This document shows, in pieces, positions 7,168 through 12,356 of a stretch of 12,356 nt of DNA; position 1 is the first letter of the stretch; each line of letters begins with the position of its first letter. Position numbers and translations under genes: made by a program. The DNA comes from Eubacteriales Family XIII. Incertae Sedis bacterium (lineage in GTDB: Bacteria; Bacillota_A; Clostridia; Peptostreptococcales; Anaerovoracaceae), in assembly GCA_031278145.1 (NCBI GenBank), contig JAITLA010000115.1:1-12356 (forward strand). Reading direction: 5' to 3'. The notes under the pieces were generated by a model. That model had not been told where the DNA came from and made no database searches. It worked only from the letters and a program-made list of their open reading frames with translations.

Positions 7168-7226
7168 AAACACAACGCAAACGCCGCAGCCTTTTCACGC
7201 CGGCGCGGCCTTGCCTGCGCCTGGCG

Positions 7227-9068
7227 CTACTCGATGTTCTGCTTGCCCCTGCGCGGAGCCAGGGGCAGGGTGATCGTCACCCGCGTGCCTTTCTTCTCCT
7301 TGCTCTCGATCTCTATGGAACCCTTGTGTTCCTCGATGATCTGGCGGGATATCGCAAGGCCGAGCCCCGTTCCGCCCGCGCTTCTCGACCGCGCCTTGTC
7401 CACGCGGAAGAAACGCTCGAAAACCCTTGAAATCTGTTCCTCGGGGATGCCGATGCCGTTGTCGCTCACGATGATCCGCGCGTTCTTGCCGCGCACATAC
7501 GCGTCGATGTCGATGCGGCCCTTCTCGTTCGTGTACTTGATGGCGTTGCTCAGGATGTTCAGCACCACCTGCTCCACGCGATCCCTGTCCATATCGATCC
7601 GTATGCGCGCTTCCTCGTCAAACAGCACATTCAGATGCTGATCCTTGCTCTTGGCCATCATGTCCATCTTCTTCACGGCGACCGAGAGCAGCATGATGAG
7701 GTCCCCCTCTTTTTTATACCACTTTTCTTGCTTATAATCAAGCCTTGAAAGCTGGAGCAGATCCTTTACGAGGCGATTCATGCGGTCCGCTTCGGCGTCC
7801 ACGATCTTCAGGAAGTCGAGCGCCGTGCTCCTGTCGCCCTCAAGGCCGTCGAGAAGCAGGGTTTCCGTATAGCTCTTGATCGTCGTCAAGGGGGTTTTCA
7901 GCTCGTGCGAAACATTGGCCACGAAGTCCGTCTGCATGTTTTCCAGCTTCTGCTGCTCCGTGACGTCTTGCAGCAGCATGATGATGCCGATGTCCGCGCC
8001 GTTTTCGTCCTGGAAGCGGTCGTAGCGGATCGTGTAGGTCGCGCCGCCGTATACGAACACATCCATGGCCGCGCCGTTCGTGCAGTTCCGCACGATGTCC
8101 TTCAGGCACAGGTTGTCCGTGTACTTCTCGATGATGCGGTCGTAATGCTTGTGCTCGATGTCTTCCTCGCCGAATTTCAGCATCTCTCTGGCGGCGGGGT
8201 TCGCGTGCATGATATGGCCCGAGAGGTCTATGGCAATCAGCCCGTCGGCCATGTTTTTCAGGATGGCCTCCAGCTTGTTCTTCTCGCTCGACATCTCGGA
8301 GAGCGTCCGGTCGAGCTCTATGCGGAGCAGGTTGAACATCTCCGCGAGGCGGCCGATTTCATCGTCGGATTTGACGCTGACCTCCTGGCTGAAGTCGCCC
8401 TGCGCCATCTTTTCGGCCTTCCTCGTCACGTCGTTGATCGGAACCGTGATGCTACGCGCGATCAGGAAGCCGAGTATCGCGGTTATGGCCAAGGCCGGCG
8501 CCATGGCACGGACGAAGATCAGCTTGGCCTCGCCGATGGTCTTTCGGACGCCGGTCATATCCGTCCTGAAATACAGGACGCCCGTTATCCCGCCGGTTTC
8601 GTCGATGATCGGGAAGGCCATGTTCTTCGTGGGGATCTCCTCGCCGTCGCGAGAATAGATGGCGTCATACTCGCCGTACACGTCGTATTCCCCGTTCAAG
8701 GCCTTGAAGATCAGCGTTTCCTCGAGCACGCCGTGCGCGCTTTGGCCCTTGTATTCGTTCGTGGCCGCGACGATATCCCAGCGGTCGTCCACCACGAAGA
8801 TCTCATTCTGCAGCGTGCGCGCCCAAGCGTCGAGGCCGGTCTGTATCTCCTCGCGATGCGCGGCCAAGTCGCCGTAGGAGGCAATCGAAGCCAAGATCGT
8901 CGTTTCGCTGACGGTCTTGCGCAGGTTGGAAGCGGTGGTTTCGTCGTAATAGGCTTCGAGCCTGCTCATGATGAACACGCCGATGATCGTGGTCGCTATG
9001 AAAACCAGCAGAATGTAGATGAAGACGATCTTCCACCGGATGCTGCTCCATATCTTCCTGCCCGCCAT
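7227..9068 (-). CDS. walK: WalK/VicK-like sensor histidine kinase
   Basis: 613-residue membrane kinase, the likely partner of the regulator just upstream. Order: membrane helix 1 (about 13-34), extracellular sensor region (about 35-183), helix 2 (about 184-205), HAMP (about 206-258), PAS (about 263-368), HisKA with phospho-acceptor His388 in FVANVSHELKTPLTT, and the HATPase domain with N box NILSNAIKY (504-512), DNGIGIP (536-542), FERFFRVDKARS (550-561) and GTGLGLAI (566-573). This matches the WalK layout (two helices, extracytoplasmic Cache-like region, HAMP, PAS, HisKA, ATPase) and its usual length of about 610. WalK controls peptidoglycan turnover genes through WalR in low-GC Gram-positives. 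It starts 4 nt after the regulator stop, so the two are surely co-transcribed. No walH/walI accessory genes follow; the next gene is hpt-like. Assignment to WalK rather than a PhoR-type paralogue is probable but not proven. Confidence 0.88.
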   Translation of the reverse strand: MAGRKIWSSIRWKIVFIYILLVFIATTIIGVFIMSRLEAYYDETTASNLRKTVSETTILASIASYGDLAAHREEIQTGLDAWARTLQNEIFVVDDRWDIVAATNEYKGQSAHGVLEETLIFKALNGEYDVYGEYDAIYSRDGEEIPTKNMAFPIIDETGGITGVLYFRTDMTGVRKTIGEAKLIFVRAMAPALAITAILGFLIARSITVPINDVTRKAEKMAQGDFSQEVSVKSDDEIGRLAEMFNLLRIELDRTLSEMSSEKNKLEAILKNMADGLIAIDLSGHIMHANPAAREMLKFGEEDIEHKHYDRIIEKYTDNLCLKDIVRNCTNGAAMDVFVYGGATYTIRYDRFQDENGADIGIIMLLQDVTEQQKLENMQTDFVANVSHELKTPLTTIKSYTETLLLDGLEGDRSTALDFLKIVDAEADRMNRLVKDLLQLSRLDYKQEKWYKKEGDLIMLLSVAVKKMDMMAKSKDQHLNVLFDEEARIRIDMDRDRVEQVVLNILSNAIKYTNEKGRIDIDAYVRGKNARIIVSDNGIGIPEEQISRVFERFFRVDKARSRSAGGTGLGLAISRQIIEEHKGSIEIESKEKKGTRVTITLPLAPRRGKQNIE

Positions 9069-9072
9069 CGAC

Positions 9073-9771
9073 TTACGGCCGTCTGAAATAGTAGCCTATT
9101 CCCCTCTTCGTCATGATGTATTTGGGGTTGCCCGAGTCGTCCTCCAGCTTTTCGCGCAGGCGCCGCACCGTGACGTCCACCGTTCGGATGTCGCCGAAGT
9201 ATTCATAGCCCCAGACGTCCGAGAGCAGCTGTTCACGCGAGAAGACCTTGTTTTCCTTCTTTGCGAGGTATTGCAGGAGCTCGAATTCGCGCAGCGTCAA
9301 TTCCAGCGGCTCGCCGTTCTTGCGGGCCTCGTAGCGGTTCGTGTCTATCGAAAGGTCGCCGAATTCCTGCACGTTCGCGGGGTCGCCCTTGTCGTTGTCG
9401 TCGAGGTCTATGCGCCTGAAATTGGCCTTGATCCGCGCGATCAGCTCCCGCATGCCGAAGGGCTTCGTGATGTAATCGTCGGCGCCGAGCTCTAGGCCGA
9501 GGACCTTGTCCACCTCTTCCTCCTTGGCCGTCAGCATGAGGATGGGCACGGCGCTCGACTCGCGAACCTTCTTGCAGATCTCAAAGCCGTCGATATGCGG
9601 CAGCATGACGTCGAGCAGGATCAGATCGGGCTTGCCGTTCAGCGCCTTCTCAAGGCCGCTTTCGCCGTCGTAAGCCGTGTCCACCTCGAAGCCTTCCTTT
9701 TTCAGATTGAATTGAATGATGTCGGAAATGGATTTCTCATCCTCGACGATCAGTACCTTTTTCACATCCAT
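9073..9771 (-). CDS. walR: WalR/VicR-like OmpR-family response regulator
   Basis: 232-residue cytoplasmic transcription regulator. The receiver domain (about 4-115) has the acidic pair in VEDE, phospho-acceptor Asp54 in LILLDVMLP, Thr81 in LMLTAKEEEVDK and Lys103 in YITKPF. The winged-helix DNA-binding domain (about 134-232) shows ELTLREFELLQYLAKKENKVFSREQLL, then VRRLREKLEDD and the C-terminal wing TKRGIGYYFRRP. LMLTAK plus GLELGADDYITKPF is typical of WalR/PhoP-like regulators. An ATG six bases upstream (9777) is also in frame, but the Shine-Dalgarno GGGAGG (9778-9783) abuts it and sits 6 nt from the ATG at 9771, so 9771 is chosen. The M23 stop lies 26 nt upstream, with the kinase 4 nt downstream. 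It probably controls cell-wall hydrolase genes, perhaps including the M23 gene in its own transcription unit (inference). Confidence 0.93.
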   Translation of the reverse strand: MDVKKVLIVEDEKSISDIIQFNLKKEGFEVDTAYDGESGLEKALNGKPDLILLDVMLPHIDGFEICKKVRESSAVPILMLTAKEEEVDKVLGLELGADDYITKPFGMRELIARIKANFRRIDLDDNDKGDPANVQEFGDLSIDTNRYEARKNGEPLELTLREFELLQYLAKKENKVFSREQLLSDVWGYEYFGDIRTVDVTVRRLREKLEDDSGNPKYIMTKRGIGYYFRRP

Positions 9772-9777
9772 CTTCAT

Positions 9778-9783
9778 CCTCCC
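9778..9783 (-). promoter_or_regulatory. walR: Ribosome binding site deciding the walR-like start
   Basis: GGGAGG on the minus strand. It touches the first ATG (9777) with no spacer and lies 6 nt from the second (9771), which makes the second the more likely start. Confidence 0.75.
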
Positions 9784-9797
9784 GCCCGTTCCGCAAA

Positions 9798-11942
9798 TTA
9801 CAGATAATTCAACGGGTTTTTGGCCGTGCCGTTGATGTGGACCTCAAAATGCAGGTGGGATCCCGTGCTGTTTCCCGTATTGCCCACGTTGGCGATGTGC
9901 TGGCCTTGGTAAACCTTGTCGCCCGCCTTCACGAAGAGCTTGCTGCAGTGCCCGTACCAGGTTTCGCGGTTGCCGCCGTGATCGATCTTGACGAGATAGC
10001 CGAGGGAGCCGCTCCAAGCCGCGAAGGTGACCTTGCCGCCGTCTGCGGCGCGAATCGGCGTGCCGCTCGACGCGGCGAGATCGATGCCGTTGTGCATGCG
10101 GCCCCAGCGCGTGCCGAAGCGTGAGGTCAGCCTGCCGCGCGTCGGATACTGGAAGCTGCCCGTGCCGATCAGGGGCGGCGGATCCTTCGTGCCGACGAGG
10201 ACGACCTGCGCCACGGGTTCCGCCAGCGTCACGGATTCCAGCTCGTTCTTGCCGGTTTCGACGCCGTTTTCCTTTACGATCTCCGCCGTGACTTGGCGCT
10301 CGCCCTTTGTGCCGGCCAGCCGCACGGTCTGCTCGCCCTTGAACATCGCCGAGCTGTTCTCGTAGGCTATCTCAAACGGAATCTCCTCGATATAGGTCGC
10401 GACCTCCGTGGTTTGGACCGTCAAAAGCGGCACGACGCGCTCAAGCTTGAGCTGCTGCCCTATCTGCAGGCGCTCCGGCACGACGTCGGGATTCATCCCC
10501 ATCAGCTCCGACAGGCCGAGCCCGTAGAGCCCGGCGATGCCGGACAGCGTCTGGCCCTTCTCCACGGAATGATACCGCTGCTCGACGGCGCCCGTCATAA
10601 CGTAGTCGAACACGTCCTCGGGCTTTTTGAGATAGGCGAGCTTGGTGTCGATTTCGTCTATGCGGACATTTTCCGAAAAACCCACGCGCGTATAGCGTTC
10701 GACGCCGCCCGCCTCGCTCAGGAATTGTTCCTGTACGCGTTCCAAAAAGCCGCGCGCCGTCGCTTCGCTGTCAAAGGTGGCAATCGCCTTGTTGTCGGCC
10801 ACGAGCGTGTAGCCCTTGACCTTCATGTCCTTCATATAGGTCAGGTTGTTCAGCACGTCGTCCGGGGAATCGACGGGGCCGTTCACCCCGAAAACGCGCT
10901 TGAAGCTGATGTCGCGCGCCTCGTCTATGTCTATCTCGGCGTCGTAGGCCTGCGAAAGCTTCTCGCCCACGAGGCGCACGGCGCTGTAAACGGTCTTTTT
11001 GTCGTTGACGACGCCGAGTACCTTGCCGTTGTACATGTACGCGTAGACCGAGCTCTTGTTGACGGCGGAAACGGCGAATACCGCAAGGGCCAAGCAGACG
11101 GCCGAGGCCGCGAGCAGGGCGCGCTTGTGTACGTCCGAGCATACGCAGACCCAGCGCCACGCACGGCGCAAGGCCCGCGCGAACGCGCACAGCCCTTCCG
11201 CGCAGCAGGCAGCGGAATGCGCCACGGCGGCCCAGCTCCCGTCCGACGCGGCCATGACGGCCGCGTCGGCGGCGGCAAGACGCGTCGCGAGAACGGCGCG
11301 CGCGAGGCGCGCGAAGGCGCGCAGGCGCCGCCCGCGCAGCCAGACAAAACGCACGAAGCGCAGGACGAGGCAGGCGGCCTTGTTTTCCCGCTCCGCGGCG
11401 CGCGCGAAGCCCGCGAAGGCGGCCAAGGCCCCGGCGGAAAGCAGCGCGGCGCACCGGCGGGCCCCGGCGGAAAGCGCGCGCCCGGCAAGGGCGCACAGGC
11501 GGGACAAGGCCCCGCGCACCGCGCGCGCCGCGGGACACAAGGCTCCGGAACCGGTGCGCGCAAGCCCCCGCGCGGCGGAGCGCAGCCCGGTTGCGAGCGG
11601 CGCGGCGAACGGAAGCACGCGCGCGGCCACAAAGCCGCCGGTGCGTTCAGCCGTCGCGCGCGCCGCCCGCGCAAACGCGCGTTCCGCGCGGCCCCGCGCG
11701 AAGATCAGACGCCTGTCCGCGCGGCGCGCGGCGCGGCGCAAGGTTTTCTTGACGCGCGCCGGCGCCTTCGCGAGCGCGCCAAAAAACGCAAAAAATCGGT
11801 CGATCCCGGCATCGACCGCCGTACTCGTCCCGGGCGAGCCGAAATCTTCCGGTTTCGGCTCTGCAATACCCAAAAGCCCCTTGCACTTGCCGCTGAGGCC
11901 GCTGATTTTTTGAAAAATCGACGTGAAATTCGGCTTGTTCAT
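9798..11942 (-). CDS. Membrane-anchored M23 metallo-endopeptidase with LysM and G5 domains and a long Ala/Arg-rich cytoplasmic N-terminus
   Basis: 714-residue peptidoglycan hydrolase. AAAGGA (11950-11955) lies 7 nt before the ATG at 11942; a TTG at 11966 is in frame but not needed. Residues 1-58 look ordinary. Residues about 59-268 are low-complexity and basic, near 30% Ala and 18% Arg by hand count, with only three Lys. One membrane helix (about 275-294) follows, so the rest is outside. Residues 295-455 resemble the pre-LysM part of clostridial cell-wall hydrolases. LysM spans about 456-503 (YHSVEKGQTLSGIAGLYG), a G5-like domain about 508-587, and the M23 domain about 598-714 with RMHNGID (His617, Asp621), YGHCS (His665) and SHLHFEV (His696, His698), all intact. 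The enzyme should cut cross-link or stem peptides, with LysM holding it to glycan. It heads the walRK-like unit, which fits WalRK's role in hydrolase control. Confidence 0.92.
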   Translation of the reverse strand: MNKPNFTSIFQKISGLSGKCKGLLGIAEPKPEDFGSPGTSTAVDAGIDRFFAFFGALAKAPARVKKTLRRAARRADRRLIFARGRAERAFARAARATAERTGGFVAARVLPFAAPLATGLRSAARGLARTGSGALCPAARAVRGALSRLCALAGRALSAGARRCAALLSAGALAAFAGFARAAERENKAACLVLRFVRFVWLRGRRLRAFARLARAVLATRLAAADAAVMAASDGSWAAVAHSAACCAEGLCAFARALRRAWRWVCVCSDVHKRALLAASAVCLALAVFAVSAVNKSSVYAYMYNGKVLGVVNDKKTVYSAVRLVGEKLSQAYDAEIDIDEARDISFKRVFGVNGPVDSPDDVLNNLTYMKDMKVKGYTLVADNKAIATFDSEATARGFLERVQEQFLSEAGGVERYTRVGFSENVRIDEIDTKLAYLKKPEDVFDYVMTGAVEQRYHSVEKGQTLSGIAGLYGLGLSELMGMNPDVVPERLQIGQQLKLERVVPLLTVQTTEVATYIEEIPFEIAYENSSAMFKGEQTVRLAGTKGERQVTAEIVKENGVETGKNELESVTLAEPVAQVVLVGTKDPPPLIGTGSFQYPTRGRLTSRFGTRWGRMHNGIDLAASSGTPIRAADGGKVTFAAWSGSLGYLVKIDHGGNRETWYGHCSKLFVKAGDKVYQGQHIANVGNTGNSTGSHLHFEVHINGTAKNPLNYL

Positions 11943-11949
11943 GCAGAAT

Positions 11950-11955
11950 TCCTTT
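11950..11955 (-). promoter_or_regulatory. Ribosome binding site of the M23 gene
   Basis: AAAGGA on the minus strand, 7 nt before the ATG at 11942. It favours this start over the in-frame TTG at 11964-11966, which lies upstream of the site and almost at the predicted transcript start. Confidence 0.75.
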
Positions 11956-11969
11956 CTTTGGCACAATTA

Positions 11970-11998
11970 AGTATACTACAACAGCGCTTGTTTTTCAA
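11970..11998 (-). promoter_or_regulatory. Sigma-A-type promoter for the M23-walRK-like unit
   Basis: On the minus strand TTGAAA (11993-11998) and TATACT (11970-11975) are separated by exactly 17 nt. The predicted start of transcription near 11963 gives a leader of about 20 nt that holds only the M23 ribosome binding site. No other minus-strand promoter of this quality was seen before walR, walK or hpt. Confidence 0.8.
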
Positions 11999-12013
11999 AT
12001 CGTTTTTTCAAAT
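11991..12013 (-). repeat. Two direct copies of ATTTGAAAAA overlapping the M23 promoter -35
   Basis: Plus-strand TTTTTCAAAT occurs at 11991-12000 and again at 12004-12013, a 13-nt period. The proximal copy contains the -35 box. Tandem half-sites at this place could be a regulator binding site or an A-tract upstream element; no known motif is assigned. Confidence 0.5.
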
Positions 12014-12064
12014 TCACACATACTTTTCACAATTCGGAGTTACTGCTCAGATACTTCAATCAAA

Positions 12065-12208
12065 ACTACTCAACCGCCGCGATAGTTTTGTTCGGATCGG
12101 GTTCTGCCGGCCTATTTGGCTCCCGGAGCGTACTCGAAGCTACGTGAGGAAGGCAATATAGGCCGGCAGGTTCCGAGCCGGGCGAAAATAGCGTGGTGGG
12201 TGAGTAGT
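12065..12208 (+). repeat. Long foldback with 51-nt arms; candidate structured RNA on the plus strand
   Basis: The arms 12065-12115 and 12158-12208 align end to end without gaps: 39 of 51 positions are Watson-Crick pairs, including an uninterrupted 12 bp at the loop end (CTGCCGGCCTAT with ATAGGCCGGCAG). Seven further positions are G-U pairs if the plus strand is transcribed and would be C-A mismatches in the minus-strand RNA; only five positions cannot pair. The 42-nt loop (12116-12157) can form a small inner stem, CGTA (12129-12132) with TACG (12141-12144). It does not match any RNA family I can recognise (6S, SRP, tmRNA, RNase P and common riboswitch cores were considered). Plus-strand transcription is inferred; only a weak promoter could be imagined upstream (TTTTCA 12005-12010, CACAAT 12028-12033). 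A small inverted-repeat mobile element is the alternative. Confidence 0.8.
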
Positions 12209-12252
12209 AACCAATCGGAATCGGTGCGCGGCGCCCACGGGCGCTTCACCCA
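12197..12252. repeat. Inverted repeat abutting the rightward promoter, with an inner GC hairpin
   Basis: TGGGTGA (12197-12203) is the reverse complement of TCACCCA (12246-12252), which ends two bases before the -35 box. Inside, GCGCC (12231-12235) pairs with GGCGC (12240-12244). The left arm is shared with the right arm of the long foldback, so the two pairings exclude each other. Confidence 0.55.
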
Positions 12253-12254
12253 TA

Positions 12255-12283
12255 TTGACATGCGCCGGCAATTGGTGTATATT
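12255..12283 (+). promoter_or_regulatory. Near-consensus sigma-A promoter pointing out of the window
   Basis: TTGACA (12255-12260) and TATATT (12278-12283) with a 17-nt spacer, predicted start about 12290. The transcript leaves the window to the right, so its gene is not visible. Confidence 0.8.
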
Positions 12284-12311
12284 ATGCTTGGAAATTGTCG
12301 CGCCGCACCGG

Positions 12312-12337
12312 CGCTTTGCGCCTCGGGGCGCAAAGCG
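12312..12337 (+). repeat. Stable leader hairpin just downstream of the rightward promoter
   Basis: CGCTTTGCGCC (12312-12322) and GGCGCAAAGCG (12327-12337) form a perfect 11-bp stem with a TCGG loop, about 22 nt into the predicted transcript. No T-run follows within the window (GCGTGGGCGCGC comes next), so it looks like leader or RNA structure rather than a terminator. The rest of the transcript lies outside. Confidence 0.75.
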
Positions 12338-12356
12338 GCGTGGGCGCGCGGGATCG

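Larger units (their letters stand above)
11943..12356. other. 414-nt intergenic region at the right end with outward-facing promoters and structured DNA
   Basis: No protein gene is supported here: the only fully internal open frame (12112-12333, minus) runs through the foldback arm and has no family resemblance or good ribosome binding site. The region contains the leftward M23 promoter, tandem A-rich repeats, the long foldback at 12065-12208, a short inverted repeat next to the rightward promoter, and that promoter with a hairpin leader. It changes from AT-rich (to about 12070) to GC-rich on its right. Confidence 0.7.

Noticed and set aside
7199..7225. GC-rich imperfect hairpin after the walK stop as an intrinsic terminator
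   Set aside because: On the minus strand it is followed by GTGAAAAGG, not a T-run, so termination there is not supported.
7905..9086. 393-residue plus-strand open frame opposite walK
   Set aside because: Shadow of the kinase gene; His/Val/Arg-rich without domain features.
10293..12161. 622-residue plus-strand open frame opposite the M23 gene, plus other open frames at 10771-11913
   Set aside because: Several frames stay open in this GC-rich stretch because stop codons are rare; only the minus frame gives LysM, G5 and M23 domains with a good start.
12065..12208. Reading the foldback as 6S RNA, SRP RNA, an attC site or a c-di-AMP riboswitch for the M23 gene
   Set aside because: None of the conserved cores of these classes was found, the pairing bias points to the plus strand (away from the M23 gene), and the M23 promoter lies downstream of the element.
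12112..12333. 73-residue minus-strand open frame in the right-end intergenic region
   Set aside because: It overlaps the foldback arm and the rightward promoter, has no good ribosome binding site and resembles nothing.
1..12356. CRISPR array, tRNA or rRNA genes, insertion sequences or phage genes
   Set aside because: No regularly spaced repeats, cloverleaf or rRNA core sequences, transposase or phage proteins were seen in any frame.

Overview
The window reads as a chromosomal segment of a GC-rich, low-copy Gram-positive bacterium, most likely an uncultured or poorly described member of the Clostridia. The reasons are a WalR/WalK-type (VicRK) two-component pair, a PepV-type dipeptidase, a PspC-domain protein, a CapA-family lipoprotein, a 'stalk' (copper amine oxidase N-terminal-like) domain joined to WG repeats, and strong AGGAGG-type ribosome binding sites. 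This placement is inference from family content; no rRNA or other taxonomic marker is present.

Layout. Positions 1-2511 carry two plus-strand genes: the 3' part of an M20-family amidohydrolase of the allantoate/N-carbamoyl-amino-acid type, then a secreted WG-repeat plus stalk-domain protein. A convergent pspC-like gene follows on the minus strand (2530-3021), and a PaaI-like hotdog thioesterase diverges from it (3125-3547). The space between those two starts holds a perfect 12-bp inverted repeat. From 11942 down to 3577 seven genes run on the minus strand: an M23 endopeptidase with LysM and G5 domains, a WalR-like regulator, a WalK-like sensor kinase, a lone Hpt protein, a small NifU-type Fe-S protein, a CapA lipoprotein and PepV. 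The first three are tightly spaced (26 and 4 nt) and start from a good sigma-A-type promoter at 11970-11998. Hpt is separated by a 154-nt spacer with degenerate direct repeats.

The right end (11943-12356) has no convincing protein gene. It holds the M23 promoter, a second near-consensus promoter pointing right (12255-12283), and between them a striking foldback at 12065-12208 with 51-nt arms. As a plus-strand RNA 46 of 51 positions can pair, and every transition between the arms falls as G-U in that strand only. This candidate structured RNA (or small inverted-repeat element) is the most interesting unexplained item here.

How the genes may work together: the WalRK-like pair is the usual master control of peptidoglycan hydrolases in Firmicutes, and here a membrane-anchored M23 hydrolase leads its transcription unit. 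CapA, PspC and the stalk/WG protein add to an envelope theme. PepV, the M20 amidohydrolase and the thioesterase are ordinary metabolism. The other oddity is the M23 protein's cytoplasmic N-terminus: about 200 residues that are roughly 30% Ala and 18% Arg.
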